Source of the DNA: Microvirga aerilata
GTDB taxonomy: Bacteria > Pseudomonadota > Alphaproteobacteria > Rhizobiales > Beijerinckiaceae
Direction of reading: 5' to 3'
Assembly (NCBI RefSeq): GCF_016743775.1
Contig: NZ_JAEQMY010000009.1
Coordinates: 1-64,000, forward strand
DNA: 64,000 bases
The stretch's first letter is position 1. Each line of letters opens with the position of its first letter. The notes beneath the pieces were generated by a model. That model was not told where the DNA came from. It saw only the letters and a program-made list of their open reading frames with translations, and ran no database searches. The position numbers and the translations under genes are program-made. Below, piece after piece: positions 51,522-60,347 of this stretch.

Positions 51522-52262
51522 TCATAGGAGGCTGGCCTCCCCCCGGTGCAGCGCCTCGGTCAGGGGGGTGAACCGCCCGTCAGGGCCGTTCAAGATCAGC
51601 GGCGGCAGAATGCTCAACGGAGCGCGGCTGCCCCTGATGCCGGAGAGCAGAAGGCGAATCGCAGCCTGGTCGACCTGCGGATGAACGAAGCGAAGCTCCA
51701 TTCCCCCGAGCCTGTCCCGCAAAATCCCGAGACACTCGCCCAGGCGGTCGGCCCGGTGGATCATCACCAGCCGCCCCTTGGGCTTGAGGAGGCCCATGCA
51801 GGCCTTCAGCCACGCTTCCAGTCCGCCCGCCGGCAGGGCATGGGCTGCCGCCCGGCCCTTGTCGGGGGACAGGCGTGACCGCCCCTCTTCCAGGAACGGC
51901 GGGTTGGTCAGCACGATGTCGGCGCTCTCCGACCCAAGGCCCGCGGCGAGGCGGGAGGCCTTGTCGAGCAGGTCGGCCACGGCCACCTGCCCCTGCACCC
52001 CATTGTCCCGGCAGTTGCGGCGGCAGAGCTCGGCCAGGTCCGGGTCCCGCTCCAGGAAGACGTAGCGCCCGTCCCTTTCCCTGGCCGCCGCCATGAGCCC
52101 GACCGCGCCGGTGGCGGCGCCGACGTCCATCACCACATCGCCGGGCCGCAGGGGTGCTGAGGCTGCCAGCAGCACCGCATCGGTCCCGGCCCGGTGACCT
52201 TTGGCGGGCTGAGCCAGGCGCACACGGCCGGCCAGCAGCAGGTCGTCCGTGACGTCAGGCAT
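51522..52262 (-). CDS. TrmN6-like tRNA (adenine-N6) methyltransferase
   Basis: A 246-residue SAM methyltransferase with the N6-adenine motif NPPF (IVLTNPPFLEEG), SAM-binding VVMDVGAATGAVGLMAA and the start LAGRVRLAQPAKGHRAGTDAVLLA that is shared with TrmN6/YfiC (tRNA1-Val A37). The substrate in alphaproteobacteria is not established. It overlaps the DUF2007 gene by 8 bp. Confidence 0.85.
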   Translation of the reverse strand: MPDVTDDLLLAGRVRLAQPAKGHRAGTDAVLLAASAPLRPGDVVMDVGAATGAVGLMAAARERDGRYVFLERDPDLAELCRRNCRDNGVQGQVAVADLLDKASRLAAGLGSESADIVLTNPPFLEEGRSRLSPDKGRAAAHALPAGGLEAWLKACMGLLKPKGRLVMIHRADRLGECLGILRDRLGGMELRFVHPQVDQAAIRLLLSGIRGSRAPLSILPPLILNGPDGRFTPLTEALHRGEASLL

Positions 52263-52479
52263 GGCGCAGCTCGGCCCCGAGGCCGGCCTCGCCGATCAGG
52301 CGGCGGGCCTGGGCGGCATGGTCCTCCGGCACCAGGATCCGCCGGGGAAAGATCCTGGTCATGCCTTCGAGGGCACTCATATGCATGTCCGCCACAAAAA
52401 CAGGTATATTGGCGTTCTCCAATAAGGATTGTAGGAAGCCGATCACAACGAGATCGCTGGTACGGACGATTTCGACCAC
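52255..52479 (-). CDS. DUF2007 protein
   Basis: About 74 residues matching the DUF2007 family, a ferredoxin-like fold related to PII-type proteins: EIVRTSDLVVIGFLQSLLEN, IPVFVADMHMS, FPRRILVPEDHAAQARRLI. Role unknown. The GTG at 52479 (VVEIVRTSD) gives the usual N-terminus; longer readings add a Cys-rich tail without homology. Overlaps the methyltransferase gene downstream; divergent from the polyprenyl synthase gene. Confidence 0.82.
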   Translation of the reverse strand: MVEIVRTSDLVVIGFLQSLLENANIPVFVADMHMSALEGMTRIFPRRILVPEDHAAQARRLIGEAGLGAELRHA

Positions 52480-52547
52480 TGGCTTGACGGCCCTTTCCCT
52501 GCGGCATGTGTTTGCATTGCAGCATGGAAAGTGCCATGCCACGTGAA

Positions 52548-52592
52548 GCATGATTCAGAAAAGTGGTGTCCGGTTTTCTGATAAAATCATGC
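52548..52592. repeat. inverted repeat with AAAAGTGG...CCGGTTTTC core
   Basis: GCATGATT (52548-52555) pairs perfectly with AATCATGC (52585-52592), and AGAAAA with TTTTCT inside. It lies between the divergent DUF2007 and polyprenyl synthase genes and is related to the element at 34318-34349. Confidence 0.6.
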
Positions 52593-52694
52593 AAAATCAA
52601 AACCTGTTCCTCGATCGGTTCGATCGAAATCCAATTGAGGGGTGGGCTTCATATTCCTACCGGCCAAGCCGGCCGGCAACCCGGGTTTTGTGAC

Positions 52695-53714
52695 GTGGGC
52701 GTCGTCGTTCCGTTCGAAGATAAGCATCCCGAGAAGAATGCGAGCATCGAGAAGCTCGTATCCCTTGTGGCGTCCGACATGGAACGGGTCAATGCGATGA
52801 TCCTGTCGCGCACGGGATCCCAGGTCACCATGATCCCGGAGGTGGCCAACCACTTGATTTCTTCCGGCGGCAAGCGCCTCAGACCCATGCTGACGCTGGC
52901 GACCGCCGGCCTCTCGGGCTACCAGGGCGACGGGCACGTGAAGCTTGCGGCTTCCGTCGAGTTCATGCACACCGCCACCCTCCTCCACGACGACGTGGTG
53001 GACGAGAGCGACATGCGCCGGGGCAAGATCGCCGCCCGAATCAAGTGGGGCAACGAGGCGAGCGTGCTGGTGGGCGACTTCCTCCTCGGACAGGCCTTCC
53101 GCATGATGGTGGAGGTGGGCTCGCTTCGCGCCCTCGACATCCTCTCCGCCGCCGCCACCGTGATCGCGGAGGGCGAGGTGATGCAGCTTGCCGCGGCCAA
53201 AAACACCGAGACCACCGAAGACGAATACCTCGCCGTCATCCGCGGCAAGACGGCGGAGCTGTTCGCCGCCGCCTGCGAGGTCGGCCCGGTGATCGCGAGC
53301 CGCCCCAAGGCGGAGCAGGCCGCCTGCCGCTCCTACGGCATGAATCTCGGCATCGCGTTCCAGCTCGTGGACGACGCCCTCGATTATGGCGGCAAGGCCG
53401 CGACGCTGGGCAAGAACGTGGGCGACGACTTCCGCGAGGGCAAGATCACCCTCCCGGTCGTGCTCTCCTTCCGTCGCGGCACGGACCAGGAGCGGGCTTT
53501 CTGGAAGCGCGTTCTCGAGCAGGGCGACATCGAGGATGCGGACCTCGAGCAGGCTGTCGCCATCATGCGTCGGCATCGGGCCCTGGAGGACACGGTCGAG
53601 CGGGCGCGTCACTACGGCGCCATGGCCCGCGATGCCCTGGCGCTCTTCCCCAGCGGCCCCATGAAGCAGGCGCTCCTCGATACGGTGGATTTCTGCATCG
53701 CCCGAGCGTACTGA
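52695..53714 (+). CDS. ispB: polyprenyl (octaprenyl) diphosphate synthase
   Basis: A 339-residue trans-prenyltransferase that builds the ubiquinone side chain by adding IPP units. Both Asp-rich motifs are intact: LLHDDVVDESDMRRG (about residue 100) and FQLVDDALDYGG (about residue 225). The GTG at 52695 (GVVVPFEDKHPE) gives the N-terminus usual for alphaproteobacterial homologues. Chain length (C40 or C50) cannot be read with certainty. Followed by the metQ riboswitch region. Confidence 0.9.
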   Translation: MGVVVPFEDKHPEKNASIEKLVSLVASDMERVNAMILSRTGSQVTMIPEVANHLISSGGKRLRPMLTLATAGLSGYQGDGHVKLAASVEFMHTATLLHDDVVDESDMRRGKIAARIKWGNEASVLVGDFLLGQAFRMMVEVGSLRALDILSAAATVIAEGEVMQLAAAKNTETTEDEYLAVIRGKTAELFAAACEVGPVIASRPKAEQAACRSYGMNLGIAFQLVDDALDYGGKAATLGKNVGDDFREGKITLPVVLSFRRGTDQERAFWKRVLEQGDIEDADLEQAVAIMRRHRALEDTVERARHYGAMARDALALFPSGPMKQALLDTVDFCIARAY

Positions 53715-53750
53715 GCATAGCAGGCTTGTTCTTTTTACAGAACAAATTGA

Positions 53751-53778
53751 TTGACATATGAGCCGACCGCTTTAAAAC
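53751..53778 (+). promoter_or_regulatory. sigma70-type promoter of metQ
   Basis: TTGACA (53751-53756, consensus -35) and TAAAAC (53773-53778, 4/6 -10) are 16 bp apart; transcription would start near 53785, about 30 bp before the riboswitch. Confidence 0.65.
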
Positions 53779-53813
53779 GGCTCCTGTCTCGGGACGGCTC
53801 CGGCTGTCGTGAG

Positions 53814-53870
53814 GCCGCGGTGATTTGAGACGAGCAGCTTGCCCCGCGTCATCAAAGGCTAAAGCGCCAC
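53814..53870 (+). promoter_or_regulatory. SAM-II riboswitch
   Basis: A SAM-II aptamer in the leader of metQ. P1 is CGCGG (53816-53820) with CCGCG (53844-53848); the conserved loop TGATTTG (53821-53827) and GCTTGC (53837-53842) precede the 3' pseudoknot strand AAAGGCTAAAGC (53854-53865). These match the conserved positions of alphaproteobacterial SAM-II RNAs. It senses S-adenosylmethionine and is expected to lower expression of the methionine importer when SAM is plentiful. No other gene starts before 54069. Confidence 0.88.
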
Positions 53871-54068
53871 GGGCGAATCCCGCCTCGTGGTTCACGAGGA
53901 TCGACGCGTCATGATGCCCCTGCACCCCACCTCCGTCCGATGTCCACAACGGCATATGCCGCCGTGCATGGATCGTCGCATCACGGCCTGAAATCCCCAA
54001 GCCCCCTCGAACATCCCGATCGGCTTCATATGGAAGCCGCAACGAACTTTGTCCGAAAGAGACCTCCC

Positions 54069-54878
54069 ATGACTGTTTTCACTCGCCGCACCCTGTTCGC
54101 TGCCACCTTCGCCGTTAGTGCCGCTCTGACGGCAGCCCTGCCTGTCGCGGCCCAGCAGAAGAGCATCAAGGTCGGCGTCATGTCCGGCGCCGAGGAAGAG
54201 GTGGCTCAGGTCGTCAAGAAGGTTGTGGCCGGCAAGGGCCTGAACGTGGAGCTCGTCCCCTTCTCCGACTACGCCCTCGTCAACGAGGCCTTGGAGCGCA
54301 AGGACCTCGACGCCAATGCATTCCAGCACAAGCCCTATCTGGATGCCCAGATCGCCGCCCGGGGCTACAAGATCATTCCCGTGGGCTTCACCTTCGTGCA
54401 GCCCATCGGCCTGTACTCGACCAAGGTGAAGGCGGTTGCCGACCTGCCGAATGGCGCCAAGATCGGCATTCCGAACGATCCGAGCAATGGCGGCCGCGCG
54501 CTCAACCTGCTCGCCGCGCAGGGCCTGATCAAGATCAAGGAAGGACAGGGCCTGTCCCCAAGCCTTCTCGACATCGCCGAGAACCCCAAGGGCATCAAGT
54601 TCTCCGAGCTCGACGCGGCGCAGCTGCCCCGCGCCCTGCCCGACCTGGATGCCGCCGTGATCAACACCGATCACGCGCTCAACGGCGGCCTCGACATCCG
54701 CAAGGACACGATCGCGGTCGAAAAGCGCGAGGGCAACCCCTACGCCAACTTCGTCGCCGCCCGTCAGAGCGACGAGAACCGCCCGGAGATCAAGACCTTT
54801 GTGCAGTCCTACCAATCGCCCGAGGTCGCGAAGTTCCTGGAAGACCGCTTCAAGGGCGCCATCATCCCGGCTTGGTAA
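54069..54878 (+). CDS. metQ: methionine ABC transporter substrate-binding protein (MetQ/NlpA)
   Basis: A 269-residue periplasmic binding protein of the NlpA/MetQ family. N-terminal Tat-like or Sec signal TRRTLFAATFAVSAALTAAL with cleavage after VAAQQ (no lipobox Cys). The family marks IKVGVMSGAEEEVAQVVKKV, ALERKDLDANAFQHKPYLD and IPNDPSNGGRALNLLAAQGL are present. It would bind L-methionine (possibly D-isomers). The ATPase and permease (metN, metI) are not next to it. A SAM-II riboswitch precedes it. Confidence 0.92.
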   Translation: MTVFTRRTLFAATFAVSAALTAALPVAAQQKSIKVGVMSGAEEEVAQVVKKVVAGKGLNVELVPFSDYALVNEALERKDLDANAFQHKPYLDAQIAARGYKIIPVGFTFVQPIGLYSTKVKAVADLPNGAKIGIPNDPSNGGRALNLLAAQGLIKIKEGQGLSPSLLDIAENPKGIKFSELDAAQLPRALPDLDAAVINTDHALNGGLDIRKDTIAVEKREGNPYANFVAARQSDENRPEIKTFVQSYQSPEVAKFLEDRFKGAIIPAW

Positions 54879-54916
54879 GGTGCTTCGCCAAGGGATACCG
54901 CTCAACTCTGCACGTC

Positions 54917-54939
54917 ATGGCCGGGCTTGCCCCGGCCAT
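54917..54939. repeat. palindromic repeat ATGGCCGGG...CCCGGCCAT
   Basis: Perfect 9-bp arms with loop CTTGC, 39 bp after the metQ stop; it may act as a transcription terminator. A copy with the same arms is at 56116-56138. Confidence 0.6.
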
Positions 54940-55028
54940 CTCGATCAGAAGAGCGATGCGCCTCTCCTTGCCGGGCTCACCGGCACAAGGCCAGTGATGG
55001 CGTAAAGAGGATCAGATCACTCCAGGAG

Positions 55029-55901
55029 TTACCTAAGGCTCGTCGCCTTCACCCACCAATGCGGACGCTTGCTCTGGATCCGCTTCGCCGCGGCGGCAGC
55101 TGCTTCGCAATGGTCATACAGGCCGAATACCGTCGCGCCGGAGCCCGACATGCGCGCGAGGCGGCAGTTCTCCGTCTGCCGCATCAGGTCCAGGGCCTCA
55201 CCGATCACAGGCTGAAGCGACATAGCGGGCGCCTCGAGGTCGTTGCGCGCCGCTTTGAGGCTGCTGAGGAGCGAGCCGGATGAAGCACCTGCGAGGTCTG
55301 GATGAACCGTTCCGCGTAAGTCCTGCCCCGGCTGCAAGCCGAGCGCCTTGAAAACCGCAGGCGTTTCTACAGGAACCCGAGGGTTCACCAGCACGGCGAA
55401 CAGGCGCGGCAGATTGAGCGGGAGCCCCAGTTCCTCCCCTGCTCCGCGCATGATGCGGGCGCGCGGCTCCAGGCAGACCGGCACGTCCGCACCGGTCAGG
55501 CGCGCCGCCTCATGGAGGGCGGAATGGGACAGGGGGAGATCGTTGAGGCGGGCCAGCAGCCGCAAGGCCGCAGCCGCATCCGAAGACCCTCCGCCGATCC
55601 CGGCCGCGACAGGCAGGCGCTTCGTCAGGTGAAAGGTGCCAGCCTTCAAGCCTGCGATCCGCTCCGCGAGGAGACGGGAGGCTTTGAGGACAAGGTTGTC
55701 GGCCTCGCTTCCCGCCTGCGGCGCGGTGGGGCCTGCCACCTGAAGAGCCAGCACCGGGCCGGGATCGAGCCGGAGGTCGTCGCCGGTGCCGGCGAACGCC
55801 ACGAGGCTGACCAGGTCGTGATAGCCGTCGGCCCTGCGCCCAAGCACATGGAGCGTCAGGTTGATCTTGGCGGGCGCGCGGGTGGCAAGAGGCTGGGGCA
55901 T
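55029..55901 (-). CDS. ispE: 4-diphosphocytidyl-2-C-methyl-D-erythritol kinase
   Basis: A 290-residue GHMP kinase of the MEP pathway. Seen: [22 protein letters not shown] (residues 9-30, the catalytic Lys and Asp region), the GHMP ATP loop [17 protein letters not shown] and the C-terminal [13 protein letters not shown]. The start at 55901 ([12 protein letters not shown]) is chosen because the upstream in-frame sequence lies in a repeat. Convergent with metQ. Together with dxs it gives two MEP enzymes in the window. Confidence 0.93.
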   Translation of the reverse strand: MPQPLATRAPAKINLTLHVLGRRADGYHDLVSLVAFAGTGDDLRLDPGPVLALQVAGPTAPQAGSEADNLVLKASRLLAERIAGLKAGTFHLTKRLPVAAGIGGGSSDAAAALRLLARLNDLPLSHSALHEAARLTGADVPVCLEPRARIMRGAGEELGLPLNLPRLFAVLVNPRVPVETPAVFKALGLQPGQDLRGTVHPDLAGASSGSLLSSLKAARNDLEAPAMSLQPVIGEALDLMRQTENCRLARMSGSGATVFGLYDHCEAAAAAAKRIQSKRPHWWVKATSLR

Positions 55902-55956
55902 GGGGCTTCCATGCCCGAGAGCGGCGCGGTTGGGAAGAGTTGGAGCGACACTCACT

Positions 55957-56096
55957 GTCATTCCGGGGCGGCCAGGGGCCAAGCCGGGAATCCATAAACA
56001 GGACAGCTCAAGAAGAGGCGATCAGCGCCGCACGCAGTTCTGCATCGTCAGCGTTTATGGATTCCGGGCTCTCGCTAGCACTCGCCCCGGAATGAC
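55957..56096. repeat. long inverted-repeat intergenic element (second copy)
   Basis: The left arm (55957-56000: GTCATTCCGGGGCGGCC, then GCCGGGAATCCATAAAC) and right arm (56051-56096: GTTTATGGATTCCGGGCTC, then CGCCCCGGAATGAC) are inverted copies around about 50 bp. Same family as 22859-22997. It lies between ispE and the TPR gene. Confidence 0.75.
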
Positions 56097-56115
56097 AAGA
56101 GAGTCCGAAACGACA

Positions 56116-56138
56116 ATGGCCGGGACGGGCCCGGCCAT
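56116..56138. repeat. palindromic repeat ATGGCCGGG...CCCGGCCAT (second copy)
   Basis: Perfect 9-bp arms with loop ACGGG, 28 bp downstream of the TPR gene stop on the minus strand. Same arms as 54917-54939. Confidence 0.6.
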
Positions 56139-56166
56139 GACGTGGAAACAATGACGATAAAAGCGC

Positions 56167-57972
56167 TTAACCGCCGTTCTGCTTGGCCACCTCCGGCTGC
56201 GGCGCCGGGGCGTTTTCGGCGGCGGTGGGCTTCGGCTCCTCTTCCAGACCGTTGTCGATCTTCTTGAGGATCTTCACCAGCTCCTCGTGCTCGGGATCCG
56301 AGACCTTGGCGTGGTCCCACTGGAACTTCGCCTCGAGCTTGCGGCCGACCTTCCAGTAAGCATCCCCCAAGTGGTCGTTGATGGTGGCGTCGCCCGGCTT
56401 CAGCTCCACGGCCTTTTCCAGCTCGCGCACCGCGTCTTCGTAACGGCCCATGCGGTAATAGGCCCATCCGAGCGAGTCGATGATCATGCCGTCGCGGGGA
56501 GCAAGCTCCACCGCTTGGGTGAGCATCTTGAAGGCCTCGTCGATGTTGATGTTCTGATCGACCCAGGAATAGGCGAGATAGTTCATCACCTGGGCCTTGC
56601 CGGCCGGCAGGCCGTCAGGCACGAGCTCCAGCGCCTTCTTCAGATCGGGCTCGGCCTTGTCCCACTGCTTCGAGCGCTCGTAGGACGTGCCGCGATAAAA
56701 GTAGAGGATCCAGTGGCCGCGCTCCGGCTGGCCGATCAGGTTGATGGCCTTGCTGTAGGTGTCGGCGGCCTCGGCGAACTTTTTGCGCGAGCGCTGCACG
56801 TTGCCCAGCGCCATGACGACCTCCACGTCGTCCGGCCGGTCCTTCATGAGCTTCTCGAGATGCGTGATGGCATCGTCGCCCCGACCCATCAGCTCGTAGT
56901 TGTGGCCGATGGAGATGTCGGCGCTGGCGCGCACGGGGGAGTCCTGCGGAATGCGCGCGAAGATCTCGTTGGCCTGGTCGTACTGCTTCAGGCGCTCGTA
57001 GACGTCGCCGAGGGTGACGAGGGCCAGCGGGTGATCCGCCTTCAGGTCGAGGCCGAGGCGCAGATAGATGATGGCCGTCAGCTCGTCGCCCTGCGTGTTG
57101 CCGACCACGCCTAGGCCGTAGAGCAGCTCCGCCGCCCCGTCCTGCGCGTTGGTCACAAGCGGCATGAGAGGCTTGTTCTCCTCCAGTGCCTTCATGGCGG
57201 ATCGTACGAGAGGATGGCGGGGCGCCACTTCGTCGAAGGCCTTGTAGACCTTCAAAGCCTCGTCCTTGCGGCCGCGCTTGGCCAGGAAGCGCCCATAGGC
57301 GTCCACCACCTGCAGGGTGTTGCGCTCGCCCTCATAGGCCGCCTTGAAGCGCCGCTCGGCTTCTGCCGGATTGCCGACCACATCGGCGATCAGGGCGGCA
57401 TGATATTCCCGGAACTGGTCGAAGGCGCGCTCGTTCTTGAGCTTGTCGACGGTGGCGAGCGCCTGCTTGCCGTCCTTGGAGCCCGCATAGGTCCAGGCGG
57501 TGAGGAGCGTGGCCGTCAGGTCGGCCTGGCGCCCGCGGGTGCCCTTCGACAGGCGGGCGCGGGCATCGGCGTATTTCTGGGCCTTGAGGGACCGGACGCT
57601 CAGGGCGAACTGGGCGAGATTGTTCGATCCATCCTGCTGGGTCAGGCGCTCCGCCGCGCGAATCGCCTCCGGCATGGAGCCGTTGGCCAGGAAGGCCACG
57701 AAAGCCCGCTCCAGAAGCTCCTGATTGCGCGGATCGTCCTGGATCGCCTGGCGGAAGAAGACCGTTGCCGCTTCGGTGTCCCGCGCGGAGCCTGCCACAT
57801 AAGCCGCCAGGTAGTTGCCCTCGAGGCTCTCTGCCGGCCTCAGGATCTCGTCGGGGTCCGTGTTCACGGCCATGGCGGGGGACGCCAGCAGGCCGGCGGC
57901 CACGAACACGAGTGCAGACAGGCCCTTACGGGTCACAGGCAATTTCAAGGTGGGCACGAAAAGCGGCTCCAA
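56167..57972 (-). CDS. tetratricopeptide repeat protein
   Basis: About 601 residues: an export signal (GLSALVFVAAGLLASPAMA) and then more than ten TPR-type helix pairs (for example TVFFRQAIQDDPRNQELLER, YADARARLSKGTRGRQ, ALGWAYYRMGRYEDAVRELE) ending in a low-complexity tail (EEEPKPTAAENAPAPQPE). Likely a periplasmic or outer-membrane scaffold; its family is common in Rhizobiales next to ETF:QO and ispE. Start is TTG at 57972 or GTG at 57957; the first is kept but unsure. Confidence 0.85.
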   Translation of the reverse strand: MEPLFVPTLKLPVTRKGLSALVFVAAGLLASPAMAVNTDPDEILRPAESLEGNYLAAYVAGSARDTEAATVFFRQAIQDDPRNQELLERAFVAFLANGSMPEAIRAAERLTQQDGSNNLAQFALSVRSLKAQKYADARARLSKGTRGRQADLTATLLTAWTYAGSKDGKQALATVDKLKNERAFDQFREYHAALIADVVGNPAEAERRFKAAYEGERNTLQVVDAYGRFLAKRGRKDEALKVYKAFDEVAPRHPLVRSAMKALEENKPLMPLVTNAQDGAAELLYGLGVVGNTQGDELTAIIYLRLGLDLKADHPLALVTLGDVYERLKQYDQANEIFARIPQDSPVRASADISIGHNYELMGRGDDAITHLEKLMKDRPDDVEVVMALGNVQRSRKKFAEAADTYSKAINLIGQPERGHWILYFYRGTSYERSKQWDKAEPDLKKALELVPDGLPAGKAQVMNYLAYSWVDQNINIDEAFKMLTQAVELAPRDGMIIDSLGWAYYRMGRYEDAVRELEKAVELKPGDATINDHLGDAYWKVGRKLEAKFQWDHAKVSDPEHEELVKILKKIDNGLEEEPKPTAAENAPAPQPEVAKQNGG

Positions 57973-58178
57973 TCATCGCGACGTCTCCTGAGTGTAAGGA
58001 GATGTGCGCCAAATCAGGCCGGAGAATGGCGTCTCCCTCTTGTGGCCGCAAGGGGACAATTGCCGCTGGGGCGTAAAAGCCTCGTGAGGGATGCAGATGC
58101 GCCGGGATCCCAAGGCGTCGTCCCGGCGCTGCGCAGCGGAACCCGGGATTGCGTGAAGGATGTGGCGTGACCTGCTCT

Positions 58179-58260
58179 CCTCCCCACAAGCCGCGGGCAA
58201 GCCCCGAGACTTGTCTTGACGATGCGCAAACTGGGAACACCCGACTTGCAGTGGGGAGGG
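58179..58260. repeat. inverted repeat CCTCCCCAC...GTGGGGAGG
   Basis: Perfect 9-bp arms CCTCCCCAC (58179-58187) and GTGGGGAGG (58251-58259) separated by 63 bases. The arms resemble those of the 9155, 48304 and 48778 hairpins, but with a long centre. Confidence 0.5.
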
Positions 58261-58323
58261 AAACCTGCGCTCCACTCGTCCAGCATACCGGATCGGCACC
58301 TGCCGCCTGGGACAACCGGGGGC

Positions 58324-58425
58324 TGTCATCCCCGGCAGCCGCAGGCTGGGAAGGGGATCGACTCCCATGCACTGAGCTATGGATTCCCCTTCCCCTCCCC
58401 TTCGCTACGTTGCGCCTGGGATGAC
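58324..58425. repeat. intergenic inverted repeat of the GTCAT-CCCGGC type
   Basis: The left arm (GTCATCCCCGGCAGCCGCAG, then GGAAGGGGATCGA) and right arm (GGATTCCCCTTCC, then TTGCGCCTGGGATGACGG) form an imperfect inverted repeat. Related to 27640-27742 and 49959-50052. Confidence 0.5.
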
Positions 58426-58433
58426 GGCCGATC

Positions 58434-60098
58434 TCACATATTGACGTAGTTCGGCCCGCCGCCGCCTTCCGGGGTGACCCAGTTGATGTTCTGGTTCGGG
58501 TCCTTGATGTCGCACGTTTTGCAATGGACGCAGTTCTGGGCGTTGATCTGGTAGCGGACGCCCCCCTCGCCTTCCACCCACTCGTACACGCCCGCCGGGC
58601 AGTAGCGCTGCGAGGGACCGCCATAGACGTCGTGCTCGGAGCCCTTCTGAAGGCCCATGTCCTTGACCTTGAGATGGACCGGCTGGTCCTCCTCGTGATT
58701 GGTGTTGGACAGGAACACCGAGGACAGCCGGTCGAAGGTGAGCACCCCGTCGGGCCTGTCGTACTTGATCGGCTTTACTTCAGAGAGCGGCAGCAGGCAC
58801 TCGTGATCCGGCTTGCCGTGGCTCATGGTGCCGAAGGGCGACCAGTTGAAGATCTCGGTCAGCCACATGTCGAGGCCGCCGAGCGCCACGCCGGCCGTCG
58901 TGCCGTATTTCGACCAGAGCGGCTTCACGTTGCGCACGCGCTTCAAATCGTAGCCGATAGGCGAGGCGCGCCAGGATTCCTCATAAGATGCAACCTCGTC
59001 ATGCGCCCGGCCCGCCTGCAGCGCCGCGAACACATGGTCGGCGCAGAGCATGCCCGACAGGATGGCGTTGTGGCTGCCCTTGATGCGCGGCACGTTCACG
59101 AAGCCCGCCGAGTCGCCCACGAGGCAGCCGCCCGGGAAGCTCAGGCGCGGCACAGACTGCCAGCCGCCCTCCATGATGGCTCGCGCCCCGTAGCCGATGC
59201 GCTTTCCGCCCTCGAACACGTCGCGCACCATGGGGTGCGTCTTGAAGCGCTGGAACTCGTCGAAGGGCGACAGGGTCGGGTTCTTGTAGTTGAGATGCAC
59301 CACGAAGCCGACGGACACCAGATGGTCGTCGAAATGGTAGAGCCAGGAGCCGCCGCCGGAATTGTTCGGCAGCGGCCAGCCCATAGAGTGGCGCACGAGG
59401 CCGGGCTGGAAGTGCTCCGGCTTGACCTGCCACAGCTCCTTGATGCCGATGCCGTATTTCTGGTGGTCGCGGCCCTGGTTCAGGCCGAAGCGCTCGACCA
59501 TCTGCTTGGTGAGCGAACCCCGCGCCCCCTCGCCGAAGACCGTGTATTTGGCGCGAAGCTCCATGCCGCGGGTGAAGTTGGCGTTGGGCTCGCCGTCGCG
59601 GCTGATCCCCATGTCGCCGGTGGCCACGCCCACCACCTTGCCGTCCTCGACCAGCACTTCCGATGCCGGGAAGCCGGGATAGATCTCGACGCCGAGTTCC
59701 TCCGCCTTGCGGCCGAGATAGCGGGCGACGTTGCCGAGCGAGCCGATGTAGTTGCCGTGGTTGTTCATGAGCTTGGGCATGAACACATTGGGCAGCGTCA
59801 CGCCGCCGGCATGTCCCAGATACATGAACTGGTCGGCCGTCACCTCGGTCTTGAGGGGGCGGTCCGGATCGGATCGCCACTCGGGCAGGAGCCCGTCGAG
59901 GCCGATAGGGTCGATCACCGCCCCGGACAGGATATGGGCACCGACCTCGGAGCCCTTCTCGACCACCACGACGGAGATGTCCCCGCCTGCCTCGGCCGCC
60001 TGCTGCTTGAAGCGGATGGCGGTCGCCAAGCCAGCAGGACCCGCGCCCACGACGACGACGTCGAATTCCATGGATTCACGGGCGGGCAACTCGGCCAT
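58434..60098 (-). CDS. electron transfer flavoprotein-ubiquinone oxidoreductase
   Basis: A 554-residue inner-membrane FAD/[4Fe-4S] protein that moves electrons from ETF to ubiquinone. Seen: FAD motif DVVVVGAGPAGLATAIRFKQ, SGAVIDPIGLDGLLPEW, SFPGGCLVGDSAGFVNVPRI, and the C-terminal cluster ligands CPAGVYEW and NCVHCKTCDIKDPNQNINW. The ATG at 60098 has AGGAGG at good spacing. It would serve the acyl-CoA dehydrogenase at 28613-30391. Confidence 0.95.
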   Translation of the reverse strand: MAELPARESMEFDVVVVGAGPAGLATAIRFKQQAAEAGGDISVVVVEKGSEVGAHILSGAVIDPIGLDGLLPEWRSDPDRPLKTEVTADQFMYLGHAGGVTLPNVFMPKLMNNHGNYIGSLGNVARYLGRKAEELGVEIYPGFPASEVLVEDGKVVGVATGDMGISRDGEPNANFTRGMELRAKYTVFGEGARGSLTKQMVERFGLNQGRDHQKYGIGIKELWQVKPEHFQPGLVRHSMGWPLPNNSGGGSWLYHFDDHLVSVGFVVHLNYKNPTLSPFDEFQRFKTHPMVRDVFEGGKRIGYGARAIMEGGWQSVPRLSFPGGCLVGDSAGFVNVPRIKGSHNAILSGMLCADHVFAALQAGRAHDEVASYEESWRASPIGYDLKRVRNVKPLWSKYGTTAGVALGGLDMWLTEIFNWSPFGTMSHGKPDHECLLPLSEVKPIKYDRPDGVLTFDRLSSVFLSNTNHEEDQPVHLKVKDMGLQKGSEHDVYGGPSQRYCPAGVYEWVEGEGGVRYQINAQNCVHCKTCDIKDPNQNINWVTPEGGGGPNYVNM

Positions 60099-60347
60099 AG
60101 GTTTCCTCCTGATACGCGCCTTCAGCGCCTGAAGAGACAGACGGTTTACATATGAACAATCTGCCTGAATTCTCAAGCTATTCTAATCAAGACATTGTCC
60201 TAGCTTCATTGGAACGAGGCTGAAAGTTCTCTTTGTGCATAAGGTGATGCCAAAACCCGATAATCGCGTCTGTCCCGGGCAAACGGATCGGCGCGACCGA
60301 GCTGCGCGATCGCAGCGGTGGCAAAGCGCGTCCGGAGTTGTTCGACG

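Larger units (their letters stand above)
57973..58433. other. 461-bp intergenic region with repeats, no gene seen
   Basis: Between the TPR and ETF:QO genes I see no credible coding region. It holds two inverted-repeat elements (58179-58260 and 58324-58425) and a shorter hairpin-like stretch around 58116-58160 (GTCCCGG paired with CCCGGGA). Confidence 0.5.
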
